A stretch of 64,000 nucleotides of DNA from Pseudovirgaria hyperparasitica (Eukaryota > Ascomycota > Dothideomycetes > Acrospermales > Acrospermaceae), in assembly GCF_010093815.1 (NCBI RefSeq), contig NW_022985550.1:1377074-1441073 (forward strand), read 5' to 3'. A program made the position numbers and the translations under genes. The notes under the pieces are model-generated. The model did not search any database, was not told the origin of the DNA, and saw only the letters and a list, made by a program, of their open reading frames with translations. Positions 23,350 through 34,845 of this stretch are shown here, piece after piece (the stretch's first letter is position 1; every line of letters begins with the position of its first letter).

Positions 23350-24251
23350 CTGATAGATAGAGCAAAATTGAGATCTACTTCAAATCTTGGCCAATGTGAA
23401 CGACACCTCTTTGTTGCGATTCTTGAGCCTCTGGTGGGATGAGCGTACACCGTTTTGTGAAGCAGCCCTCGTTGCATCTCCTGTACGAACGATTGGTGGA
23501 GGGGCATTGTCTAGCTACCCTGTAAGACCTAGCTATGACGACATAGGCTTCACAAACGTGCATGGTTGTAAGGCTCTGGCTGCATGAAGCATGAGCTTGT
23601 GTCTAGGGATGCTTACTTGGCCAGAGACTGATATGCATATGCATATAGCAGCGAAGAGGTTTGAAGGCGTGTAAATAGTAGAATGTTGCACCGAAGTATT
23701 TCTCCACTCTTGTTTACGACACATACAAACAAAAGCTATTCATTTCCATCGTTGAGTCGCGCGGCCATAATTAATAGTCCGACTGAACAGCATCCACCAA
23801 GATTTGACGTGTTGTGATTGAACCCTGCACCGCTCCTTCCCTCGAAGGCTTGCCCCCACACCAACGTCCCCGCTTCTTTGCGCCGCCAACACCAGCGGCC
23901 GCTTCTCAGGAACATCACTTCGTTTTTGTTGCACGCGACCTTGCCCACCACATATTTCCCGCATTATCTTCAAAACCCCCCCGCGTTCGTTCTCTAGGCT
24001 TTCTGCAATCACTTCCAACTATATACCCATACTTTGTGGCAATCAAAATCTCTGATTCACCTTCTGGTACGCTGTTCTTCCCCTTTTCACATGTCTGCCG
24101 AAAAGGGACATCTGTGAACCCTGCTAGACCCTTTTTCTCGCCAACAATAAACCATTGCGCATGGTCGACTGATGCTTTCCAGAAGACAACTTCGACCTCA
24201 ATCTCAGCCTAGGCTCCTCCTACCAACTAAAATTCTGTCTCGGCCGGTACA
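23350..24251. promoter_or_regulatory. MFS 3' flank and ethanolamine kinase promoter/5' leader
   Basis: This 902-bp interval contains the promoter of the kinase that follows. The last 250 bases before its ATG are pyrimidine-rich, typical of a fungal 5' leader. A 14-bp palindrome of TATGCA steps lies at about 23633-23646. Open frames on both strands here have biased composition and no recognisable product. Confidence 0.5.
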
Positions 24252-25742
24252 ATGACAGAAAGAATACAACGAATCCCTCTCTCCTATTCCAATAATGACT
24301 CTCGTGGTTCGGCTTTGCGCCTCTTACTCACGCTCAGACCGGACTGGAAAGACTCTCAGGAAACGATAGACTTTATTCGCTTTACGGACGGTATCACCAA
24401 CACAGTATGTACACCTTTTGAGCAGGATGTCATGATGGCCTGAGGTTCACATGCACGCGATGAGCGAGCGCGTGAGCATCAAGAATGCTTTGGAATACAA
24501 CTACATCATGGCGATATAACGGTCGGAAAAGGAGTTCTTACAAGCCAAAAATTTCGCCGATCTACAACTAACGATTCTTTCACCTAGCTTCTCAAGGCGG
24601 TAAACAAGTTGCCGGGTCTGTCCAGCGAAGAAATCGACAAAGATGCCATATTACTACGGGCATATGGGAGAGATACGGAGGTGCTAATTGATAGAGAGAG
24701 TAAGCCATGATTTTCGGAATCGATTGCTCGAGAAGCTACTAACAAGTGTATAGAGGAAACCAAGGCCCACCTCCTTCTTGCTGAACATGACCTCGCTCCA
24801 TCCCTCCTTGCGCGATTCGAAAATGGACTGTTGTACAAATACATTGCAGGTCAGGTTTGCACACCAGAAGACTTTCGCCGGAAGCCTATTTGGCGGGCGA
24901 TTGCCCGAAGGATGGGAGAATGGCACGCCAGACTTCCAATTTCAGCAATTAGTTCAGAACATGGCACAGCGAATGGGAGCATAGACAGTCATGAGCAATC
25001 GTCTGTAGACTCCAAGAACGGATGCTCTCCCTTACAGCGTCGTAATCCTGATGACTTTACTCCGAATATGCCAGTACCAAATTGCTGGTCCACAATGCAA
25101 AAGTGGATTTGGGCACTTCCGACTGCCACCGATGCCGACAAAGACCGTCAGGCCAGATTACAAAATGAATTGGAGTGGCTGTGGAAAGAGCTTGGGGATA
25201 CTCCAGGCATTGACAACAGGCCTCTTGTGTTTTCTCATTGCGATTTGCTGAGTGGAAATGTCATTATTGAGCCTACCAAAGCTACCAGTGCAACACCCGC
25301 CGATAGCGACTGCTTGAGTGTGAGCCTCATCGATTACGAGTATGCTAGTCCAGCCCCTGCGTCCTTTGACCTCGCCAACCATTTTGCGGAATGGGGCGGA
25401 TTCGACTGCGACTTCTCAGTGCTACCCACGCGCGCCAACCGAAGAGATTTTCTGAGCCACTACCTCGAAAGCTACAATACGCATGTCCATAGAGAGACAA
25501 ACGCAAAAGACCTTGACCATTTGTGTGCTGAAGTCGATCGTCTGCGGGGACTTCCAGGCTTTTACTGGGGCATATGGGGGCTGATTCAAGCACTCATTTC
25601 TCAGATCGATTTTGATTATGCTTCGTATGCAGAGGTGCGTTTTGGTGAATTCCACGCGTGGAGGAGTGAGTACGATGGCTCGAGAAAGGCAAAGGGCGAG
25701 GAGATGCCGTTGAGGGAACGACGTTGGGCACAGGAAGAATGA
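24252..25742 (+). CDS. EKI1: Ethanolamine kinase
   Basis: Three exons (24252-24404, 24588-24699, 24754-25742) give 417 residues. Landmarks: TDGITNTLLK at the ATP-binding start, LLRAYGRDTEVLIDREKE, HDLAPSLLARFENGLLYKYI, the Brenner phosphotransferase loop FSHCDLLSGNVII, and the metal-binding SLIDYEYASPAPASFDLANHFAEWGG. These match choline/ethanolamine kinases, closest to the ethanolamine type. Known role: ATP-dependent phosphorylation of ethanolamine in the cytosol, first step of the CDP-ethanolamine (Kennedy) route to phosphatidylethanolamine. A low-complexity insert (about residues 150-185) separates the lobes. The first intron is 183 bp, longer than the 54-bp second intron. The gene is convergent with the fatty-acid regulator 2.2 kb downstream. 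Confidence 0.94.
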
Positions 25743-26722
25743 GCGTTCTTCCCTTTCTTAGACCCACGTCGGTTTCAACAACCATAGAAGCATTCTGGCG
25801 TCTTATATCGGCATACATAGACCGGCGTAGGTGGCACAATTCCGTTTCTGAACTTTACGTCGCCAACGGTCGACCGGTGGTGTTGACACCATATGGGCAG
25901 CAACTGCTCTGGAGGCAGGGCTTTCTCATTGGAGAACGATTGTCTTCAACGACGATACGATACCCACAACCAAGGAAATCTGCTGATGGCGCTTTGTAGC
26001 TACTCATGTTAGACACGCTGTACTACATTATAATAATTTTAATAATCTAGCGCCAGAAACGGACGCATGAAGTCCTGCGAAAACAACCAGCATATGAGTG
26101 AATTGCTTGAGTTGTCTACATACCCCAAAAAACGGTATGTAAAGTGGTGCAAATCTGATGGATTCCTTGGTTTTTTCCCCGTCGGATCCTCATCCGGGAT
26201 ACGCATGTCATCGAACGCCCCTCCCGCCTTCTCCTCAATACTCGAGTCCCCCAAGGTTTCTTTCCCCACCTTTCCGCAATGAAAATAGGAAAATCTCCGC
26301 TCTTCTCCGCTCTTTTGGGTCTTTCCACTACCCTTTTTTTTCTACCCTTTATTTTTTTCAGGGATTTATACTTTTTTGCTTTTATACTTTGAGAAATGAT
26401 TTTTTTTCTAGGTTTATTATGGCTAGCTCTTGGATATTTCAGCATAGTTGTAGTTCTGTATTATACATCGCATCGTACATGTGGAGGAGACATCCATGGA
26501 GAGGCAGAGGGGGTGGTTCACCTAGTTTAGTAGTATTGTACCGTGTATGATTAATTACCCCACTGTTTTTTCTACGGCTAGTATGGTAGCAGTAGTCCCT
26601 TGCCACTTGCCCCTTGTCCCCTGCCTTAATCCCCCTGAACGCCATGAGGATTTTGAATTGTTCGGTTTGATTGTTGATTAGCTGTTTTGGCTTTTATGCT
26701 TGGCTGGCGGGGGGTTTTTTTT

Positions 26723-26758
26723 GGGGTGGGTGGGAAGGTGGGTAGGTGGGTATGAGGG
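26723..26758 (+). other. Potential G-quadruplex and adjoining purine tract
   Basis: Five runs of at least three G (26723-26726, 26728-26730, 26732-26734, 26740-26742, 26748-26750) are separated by loops of 1, 1, 5 and 5 bases, and a sixth run is at 26756-26758. This fits the standard G3+N1-7 pattern. A GGA-rich purine tract follows from about 26777. Confidence 0.6.
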
Positions 26759-26910
26759 ATGTGTACCGTGGATGGTGAGGATATAAGGAGGAGGAGGAGG
26801 ATGAGGAAGGAGGAATAGGAGTAGGAATCAGGGTGTGTTATGTGTCAGTGTTAGTGTCAGTGTCAGTCTGTATGTATTGTCTCTCTGTGTGCATTGTCAG
26901 TCTGTGTCTG

Positions 26911-27110
26911 TGTATGTCTGTGTATGTCTGTGTATGTCTGTGTATGTCTGTGTATGTCTGTGTATGTCTGTGTATGTCTGTGTATGTCTGTGTATGTCTN
27001 NNNNNNNNNNNNNNNNNNNTGTATGTCTGTGTATGTCTGTGTATGTCTGTGTATGTCTGTGTATGTCTGTGTATGTCTGTGTATGTCTGTGTATGTCTGT
27101 GTATGTCTGT
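26911..27110. repeat. 10-bp minisatellite, unit TGTATGTCTG, with assembly gap
   Basis: Near-perfect copies of a 10-base unit run from 26911 to the N block and resume at 27020. The right block is one base out of register with the left block, so the 20-N length is not a true measure of the missing sequence. Degenerate TGTG/CAGT copies lead into it from about 26835. Confidence 0.95.
27000..27019. other. Assembly gap (20 N)
   Basis: Twenty unknown bases inside the 10-bp tandem repeat. Confidence 0.99.
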
Positions 27111-27919
27111 GTATCTAATATACCTCAGACAGTGCCTAATTCCCATAGATCCTGGCGGATCAGCATCCTGGGCAGGGCAACATGGATTGTCACTGCGGGG
27201 GAGAATGCATGATTGACAGATCATACAGTAGTTTGCGGAGAGCAAAGAAGAGAAGCAAGGACGGTCGAGCTTGCGTGAACTTCAAGGAAAGAAAATCAAT
27301 CAATCAGTCGATCAATTCATCGCAAAAGTAGGCAGGAAATTGTTTGTATTGTTAATTCATTCATTTCAATACAGCAGACAAGGCGATTTATTTTTGAGTA
27401 AAAGGCATCGCAAGTCGTTCAATTTTTTTTGGTGTCCTACTACGCAATTCCTAGAAATAAAAAAATTGCGCTTCCTCCACCACTCCCATGATTAGAGAAA
27501 GAGTTCAGCCCAGATGTTTCGTAAACAGAAGAATTACCCCCCCAAAAAAACACCGACGCCTCCTCCCAGACCGAGAGTACTTGTACTACTTTCCATCTCG
27601 CTACTTCCTTTTCAGCGCAGCGGATGTGGAAAGAACATTTCGCCCCAGGCCGTTTTTTTAGCTATTCCAAGCGCGCCTTAAAAAAATTGACACCTGAGCC
27701 GCCTGCCATAATGTATATGTCCCTCCAAAGTGGCACCCGAAAGAAAACCTTTCACCCAAATATCGATAATAATTCAAAAAATAGCTGTTGAAGATACATG
27801 TCGGGTGTTGTTACAAGCCGTGCATATAGTCGTGAATATTCGTTTCAGATCGTTTTTAGTGCGCCCCGATATGTGTGAATATCGTAATATTAGTAACAAC
27901 ACTAGAGAGACGGTGACGC

Positions 27920-30900
27920 TCAACTGGCCAAGACTTTCGTCCAGTCCATCTCGCCGTATGCGTGCTCAGTCGGCATCATGGTGTTCTCTTGTGCAAAGCT
28001 CGCAAATGTCTCTCCACCAACAGCATCCAGGTTGAGCAGACTGTCAAACTCGATGTCTTCGAGCTCGTTGCCGAGGCCGGTGAAGATGTCCTGGCACATC
28101 ATCTGCTGCGTGGGATTCAGCATGTTCGGTGTGAATGTGCCAGTGCCGGTGCCGGTGCCAAAATCCTTGTAGTCTTTCATCATCTGCATGCCAGCCGGCT
28201 GCAAAGTGTCGTGCTCACTACCGTCGGTGCTGGGGGGCGTGGAAGCGAGGAAGGATTCGAGACGGCGCGCGACTTCTTCGTCGGAGGTGTTGAGATCGGC
28301 ACCTTGAGAAAGCATATTAGGATTGATGCCCTGTTTGCCGAGCATTTCGTTGTCGGAGTCAGGGGGTGGAGTGAGGTTTGTGCCTGGTGTTGCTTGGGCG
28401 TCAGAGAACCGCACAGTTGGTTGGTCGAGACTGCGGCCGGCGTTGACCAAGTCTTCGACGGTAATGAAGCGCTTGAGCGTCGGACGCTGCTGTGCTGGTG
28501 TGCCGTTTCGACTGGTTGGCTGCATCGTGGGTAGCTGGATACCAGCTTTGCGAATAGCAGCCTCGAGGAAGGCTACGGAATAATCTGCTGCTGCATACAA
28601 TTCACGAAGCTTGCCCATCACCTGCATGCATTGAGTAAAGCCGCGTAGGCTGGCACGTCGAGTCTCCTCGTCGGTTGACTTGATATCAAGCAAATGAATG
28701 ATGATAGCAGGCAAAAGACAAGTGACACCGGTGGTGGGCAGATACTTGATCAGATCTCGCTGGTCGAGTTGCGAAGCAATTGAAGTAAGGGCTGTCGCAG
28801 ATTGTCGCACTTTGAGCTTCGATATTTCAAGAAGCTCGGGATCACTTTCGCTCGGATTTGCTACAGGCATGGCAGGCAAGACCTGAGGACGATGCAGGGC
28901 TGACAACGTCGTGAAGTAGGTCATGTGCAGCAGACTTTTGTGGAGGTCGTTGACATTTTCACCAGTCAATGTTTCAGTGTAGCGTGCCTCAAACGGCAGC
29001 TCATCGACCCATCTCTGGAGCTCCTCATCACAGTCTTTTACTTCACACTTTTCTGGGTTTGTCTGCTTAGGTAGCAACATCATGGTGGTGCGGTCATTGG
29101 CTAAGCCCTGCTGGTTATTCAGCACGCAGTATTGCTTGGAGAGAACGAGGCTAATCAGCACGCAGAGCTTGGCTTTCTCGATGCACATGACGGCCAGCTC
29201 CCGTTGCTTGTCGACATTGCGGGCGAATTGACAGCTAGGCGGTATGCATGAGATAGAGTCAGGGACGGCGCTGATCTCGAAGTCGTCCATGGTAAGCATG
29301 GGCACATCGGCGTCCTGATCCTTTATGCGAGTCGGACGACGCATGCCCAAAGCTATTAAGCGGTCGCGCATGTAAGTCGACCACCATATTCGCTTCCACA
29401 GTCTGACCCTAGCTAGGTCCATGCTTGACTTTTCAGGATTGCGGTGCAAACCGATCGTGTATGCCACCGAGGTGGCGACACCCATCCAGTGCCATGTGTC
29501 CTTCTGATCATCAGGGGTTTCGTAGTAGTAGGTGAGAAGCAGCAGTGCTTGCACGAGCGAGACGCGGTCGGAATCATAATCGAAGTCGTACAGAAGCTGT
29601 GGCGGCGTTAGCGGGTAAGACCGAAAGGCAGCGGTTGCATTGCAGAATCACATGCAAGTGGATGCAGGTGTCACGCATGCATATATGTGGGGCTTACCCT
29701 TGTTCTCTGGAAAAAGTCCTTGCGAGCCTCTTTGCGCGTCGCATATCCTGCCGCGCGAAGATGAGACATGTCCACAAATGCTGATCCTGCAAACATGACG
29801 GCTTGGAATAGTATCAGGCTGACCTGCCCAGCCGTGCCGTCGTCGCGGTCAACCTTGGCGAGAAAGTCGTGCAGCTCCAGGAGCGGCATATACGGATGCA
29901 CATAGTCGATGTAGGCGGACAGCAGCTCATTTCGCAGCTTCACACTGGGAACAGTAAGGGCACCTTTCTTCTCCAGATATGATATCTCATCTGGTCCAAT
30001 CTTTGGAGGCAGAGGCTTCATGTACAAGGGGAGCAGGGTGGCAGGCAGCTTGGGAGCCAGCGTCGGCAGATACGACGGACGAACATCTGGGGCAATTGAA
30101 TAACTGAGGGATGGCACGGTCGCAGAGCCCATGGACATGCGACGATTATAATCCTGGAAACCATGATTTGCACGCTGGGAGTGCGATTGATCTGCAGGTC
30201 ACAGATGAGCATGTGAAGTGAGCGTCGATATTAAATTAAAATGGACGTCATTGGAGAAGTGAAAGGCGAGAAATGAAAAGAAGAGCGAAATAACATACAA
30301 ATTGAGTGTGGGACGTGGTCGAGATGCCGCGGTTCGACGCTATGTGGGTAGGGGGAGAGGCCGATGATGGTGTCTCGACGCTGTGCGAGCGCGCGAGGAT
30401 GATGATGCAGCGGAGCAATTGTCTTTGCCGTCGCCGTCGCCGTCGCCGGTGCCGTTGATGCATCGGGGACGGCAGACTTGCTGAAGGAATCGTCGTGTTC
30501 TTTGGTCCATTTCCTGCAACGCGTGACATCTGTTAGTCCGTGTTTCTGTGTTTCTGTGATGTGTGTGCTGTGTGTGCTGTGTGTGCTGTGTGCTCTGTGC
30601 TGCTCTACTCTGTTCCTGTTCGGCTTCCTTTCCCCTAATGGCGATGCGCGGTACAGTACTCAGAGTGGGCGCTGCTTGCTGATTGGTCGACAGGCGACGC
30701 TTCGAGCGAACTTTCCCCGCCAAAACGCCACTGGTCGCTGGAGAAAAGCAGAAAGCGGCCCCATCCCGCACCAGCTCCACGCTCACAAACTCCCATGCAT
30801 GCCGTGACCACACTCGAGACTGAGTAATCCTCTTGGGTTCTGGACCATTGGCAGGTCATCAAGCAAGCTGCTTCTGCTCACCATGACGTTTCCCAACTCT

Positions 30901-31250
30901 TTTCTTTCGACAATTGGATGGGCAAATCGGGGACACGCGGCGTTGAGAGAAAGGGCAATAAGCAAAAGAGGATAGTTAGAATATACTGACTTTTTTCTCC
31001 TGCTCTCCGATACTATGCAATCCACCTCGTCTAGGCGACAGTTGGTACACGGAGCTCCATGCTCTGTGACGTTGCATCGTACTTTGCGGGCTCTACAGCA
31101 TTGGCAAGCCTTCGATGCCCGTCTCTTGACCGGCCTGCCTGTGGATGTGCCGTCTAGGCCTGCTCCGGAGGCTTTGCGTTTCACAGGCGACGACGTCTTG
31201 GGTGTGATTTGCTCTGGCGAGTCCGAAGCGATGGAGGAGGAGTCCGACAT
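27920..31250 (-). CDS. FARA: Zn2Cys6 transcription factor of the FarA/CTF1 (cutinase factor 1-beta) group
   Basis: Exons 31250-30991, 30513-30299, 30191-29698 and 29596-27920 give 881 residues. The DNA-binding domain reads RRASKACQCCRARKVRC followed by GAPCTNCRLDEVDC, a six-cysteine cluster. The middle domain contains KLRNELLSAYIDYVHPYMPL, GSAFVDMSHLRAAGY and YYETPDDQKDTWHWMG, strongly typical of FarA/FarB and Nectria CTF1. The tail is acidic and ends MDWTKVLAS. Known role of the group: nuclear activator binding CCTCGG elements before fatty-acid beta-oxidation, peroxisome and cutinase/lipase genes. The first intron is 477 bp, far above the window norm, with a CTAAC branch-point-like site near its 3' end. 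FarA versus FarB cannot be settled by eye. A peroxisomal acyl-CoA dehydrogenase lies upstream on the same strand. Confidence 0.92.
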
Positions 31251-32174
31251 GGCTGCTGTTGATGTGTATATGTAAATGGTATCGTAGTGGTGAAGTTCGA
31301 TATGAGATATGGCAAGCTACGGCCGGAGTAGCGATGTTTGATGATGCTTGATGTGGGAGAGCAATTGAGCACGCGGCCAAAACATGCCAAACACACGCCG
31401 GGGGATCACGATGGCTATAAGTATGATAGTGAATTTGCCAGGGCCATAGGCCATCGCCCAGGGTGGCCGTACCTCTAGCCATGTTGTGGACGAGCGGAGG
31501 ATTCACGAGCCTGGCTAGTGAGTGTTGCGAGTGTGTGCTCACGGTCCCACCCCATCCATCCAGAACAGCAGGTCAAGCTTCCAAGCATGCCGTATAGGTC
31601 ATAGGTTGATAGCGGCCCCCCCTGGTTCGATGTTGGTGAGGACAAGTCGCCCATCATCGGGACACTCCATTTGTGGAGTCTGCGCCTAGCAGCATCTCAT
31701 GCATCTGCCACAGCAAGACTGTTTTGTGGAGGGCTCCCCCAGCCTACTCGGGCCGGGTCTCCTACTCCGTTTGGTTCTGCCAGTGCTGCCATCCGCTGAC
31801 TATTGAACTGTCTACCACTATTACCCCAGTTCCTCTGTCTGTTGTCTGTCTGTTGCAAGAGACGAGGACCTGACGTAAGGAATCTGTGGGCGTGGCGCAC
31901 TCATCTCGATCTGCATGTGCTTCATACCCTAACCTCACCAACAAAGTACCTAAAGCTCGAGCCGTCAAGCTTCTTCAACCTGCATCGCCCATATCCGATG
32001 GAAGGATGGATGAATGCATGAGCGTTTTTTTTTTGCGTGCTGCACGCAACACACACTTTAATTAATGAATTACGCTGCAAAGAACTGGAGCTCTCTGCAC
32101 GCACTCGACTCGACACTCAAAGCTCCACGTGAACCCCACAGATGGATGGATGGATGGACGACGCCGGCAAGTCC

Positions 32175-32180
32175 CCTCGG
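32175..32180 (+). promoter_or_regulatory. CCTCGG hexamer upstream of the FarA-type gene
   Basis: This matches the core bound by FarA/FarB in Aspergillus and lies about 925 bp before the regulator's start. Autoregulation is possible, but a six-base match in 3.6 kb is expected by chance. Confidence 0.25.
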
Positions 32181-32542
32181 ATGCGGTAGCGGTAGCGGTA
32201 GCGGTATAGAAGGTAGTACTCACATTCAATTAAAACGGCCCAATGCTCATACGGCCGATTACAATCCACAAGGGGGCTCGCCGTCTTGAACAGTGGAGAG
32301 TGAAAACGCTGTCGTCTTGCTCCGAACCAACGCCGCGTGTAGGTAGATTGTAATACAGGCCCGGTCGCCGGCCGGCCATGGACTTCCCAAGCACATCCGC
32401 TAATCCAGCTTCCGTCAGGAGGCAAAAAATTGATGATTAACCACACTCCACATGAACAATTCGACTTCTCCACATGCGTTGTCGATGTCGTTCTCGTCGC
32501 CAGAACGCACGTCCGCTCGTCTCCTGCCTGCTTGCGAAATTG

Positions 32543-32560
32543 AATTGTCATATGACAATT
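32543..32560. repeat. Perfect 18-bp palindrome
   Basis: AATTGTCATATGACAATT equals its own reverse complement. It lies about 1.3 kb upstream of the FarA-type start codon in non-coding DNA. Confidence 0.95.
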
Positions 32561-34845
32561 GGACACACCTGAGCTAGCCAGCATGTGTGTATGTACATAT
32601 GTATGTAATCAAAGTGTGGTTCTCTTACCCTGCCCTGCAAGTTGCGCCGCCGCTCCATTCCATCGCGAAGTCAGCAAAGATCAGCCAGCGTCACTGGCGC
32701 AAGCGCGCAATAGTAATCTCCCTCCAGACTCCATCCCTAAAACCGATGCGTGACGCGAGATTGATATGGTGTGAAGCTTGTTTTTATTTCTTTGTAAATG
32801 GCACTTGATATTCGATCGGTGAGAGCCAATCACACACGCTGCCTAGTTCAAGCGTTTGGGTGGTTGGTGCCTTGACCGCAACGGAGATAGCTGGGGTATG
32901 CATGGCAGCATATATGGGCAACAACTTGCGGGGGGGTGGTCGACTTGTGTCGACATTCGATCACGATCTCCCCATGTTATCGACAGTTCTGTCATAACAG
33001 TGCGGGCTTGCGGGCGGTTTAGCACAGGACTTTCTGTGCTGTCTGTTGTTGTGTAGTGTTCTTTTCTGCCGTTCGTCTGAGTCGCTGTAGCAGTGTTAGT
33101 ATGATTGCTAAGAGGCAAGCCCGGGAATAAGTGCCGCGCCACCAAGCCAAGCCATCACCATTCTTCTCTCTCTCGCCATGGATGCTCTGCATATTTCACT
33201 TACACACGTGAGCTGCGTCTGTGCCCCCGTCTTTCTTTGACGCGAGCTATTACGACCAAGCTGTTCCGGTTCTCGTTGGTCCCAATGCAGTGCGATCGTG
33301 AATCTCTATATCGAATCGACATCCTGCCTCTCTTTCCGCTCTCTGCTGCACACTCTCTCAGCCCAGCAAGCACCAAAACGGCATGGTATTCACTTCCTAA
33401 CCCTGCTGACACCACTGCTGACTAGTATTCTTTCATCCATATGATCGTCCCGCTATGCATATCACTCCCTCCTCCTGTCAAACAAACCCTTTTCCCCCCT
33501 TCAGCGTTACCCCAGATTTCTGGCAAGCAAGCAAGCCACCACAAGAAGCAATCACATTTATTAGCGTGTTTACTACATTTGGCGCTAGGGCTAGGTGTAT
33601 CCCCTTGCCGCGCCCCACTGCCATGCTCGCCATATTCCCCCATGGCCAGCGCCAGCTAATTACCCCAGCTTTTTGGCTTCCTCCATTCCCATTCTTGACC
33701 AGTAATCAGCATTGCAATCCGAGCCGGCCATCATCGACCATGTGTCTGTCGAGCTAAGTACACGACATCGCGTCAGACCAACCAATAGCCTTCTTGAGAA
33801 GACTCTCTTGTGAGACGTCATACCGTTGTCGACACGCATCTTGTCGAATCGTGCTTTTGTATACCTGCTACCCGTTGTGGTGGATCGGAGATTCCTGGTG
33901 CGGAAATCCTCTCACAACATTTCTGCTTCACAGCCTATCAGATCCTGTCCAGACTCGATGCTTCAGGAAAACCTTGTCTCCGCATTTCCTAACGTCTGGC
34001 GCGCGAAGACAACGTATCTCGATCTGCGGGATGGATGGATGTGTGGTGTGTGTGTATGTGTGCACACATCATATCCAAAGCATGATTCGCGTTCGTGCAC
34101 CCTTCCTTCCCTGACAGCGGGCTTCAAACAAAGAGCTTGGCCGGAGTCATCTCCTTGTCGATTTGCTTGTTGACGTAAGCTGATGCTGAATATCCATACC
34201 ATCTACATAGGTGCAAGTTCGTCAGACCTTAGAAATGCGCGTGGCAGCTTCAATGTCACGCTGTTGCAGCTGGCTAAAGCTTTGTAAGACGTCAGATCGA
34301 CTGACAGCTGTGCTTCGTGTCAGTCTCAAGCTGCTCTGTGTGTAGGACAACTCATGCCATTCAAGTGTTACCTCATCACGTTGTCACGATGGACTGTGCC
34401 CCCTGCCTGTCTCAATGATACTCACCGCTTTTCAGCTAGTCATCCCTCACCTTCCAATTCCCGGAATCTGCACCATGCCGGTCCGTTCATGGTGAATTTA
34501 TGATTTTGTTATGCCAATTCGTGAAACAATTATAACACTGAATGGCCTAGAAGGATTGATCATTGATGAGAGATCTCACGTCGTCCCGTGACTTAGCAAG
34601 AATTCTTCCACTGACTTGCACTCACGACCAGCTGTACCTGTACATTCACTCACTGAGCTGTCCAAAGGCCCCATGATGCTATATTCATAAGTTGTATCTT
34701 CGCTCTTTTTGACACGAATCGCGCTGGTCAGGCATCACCAGTAATGCACAAAACGACTGTTATTACTCCTCCAGAAATACTTATCGCACAAAGATACAGC
34801 CAAAAAAAAGAACATCGATAGAATCCGCTAAAAGATCAGTATATG

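Larger units (their letters stand above)
25743..27919. other. Intergenic, convergent 3' ends, rich in simple sequence
   Basis: This 2.2-kb stretch lies between the stops of the ethanolamine kinase (+) and the Zn2Cys6 regulator (-). It holds T-runs, a run of G-triplets at 26723-26758, a purine tract at about 26777-26825, and a 10-bp tandem repeat with an assembly gap. Open frames across the repeat are artefacts of its periodicity. No gene was recognised. Confidence 0.6.
31251..34845. promoter_or_regulatory. Long upstream region of the FarA-type gene
   Basis: This 3.6-kb stretch without a recognisable gene separates the regulator start from the acyl-CoA dehydrogenase stop, both minus. It should contain the regulator's promoter and perhaps a long leader. 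Visible items: a GATG run near 32142-32158, a GGTAGC run near 32184-32207, a CCTCGG hexamer at 32175-32180 and an 18-bp palindrome at 32543-32560. Open frames up to 155 codons exist on both strands but none shows a known motif or introns joining conserved sequence. Confidence 0.5.

Noticed and set aside
23814-24212. Plus-strand 132-codon frame just before the ethanolamine kinase
   Set aside because: Pro/Ser/Phe-rich composition fits a pyrimidine-rich 5' leader; no homology recognised.
17602-25742. CLC channel, MFS pump and nearby P450 as a secondary-metabolite cluster
   Set aside because: No core biosynthetic enzyme is present, and the intervening genes are housekeeping genes.
26833-27245. 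Overlapping open frames of 74-135 codons through the 10-bp repeat
   Set aside because: They exist in several frames on both strands because the unit lacks stops; the translated products are pure repeat.
31605-31640. GGTTCGATG resembling a tRNA T-loop
   Set aside because: The bases on either side do not pair and no cloverleaf can be drawn.
32117-32584. Minus-strand 155-codon frame
   Set aside because: No recognisable domain; it crosses simple repeats and a perfect palindrome and is probably chance.
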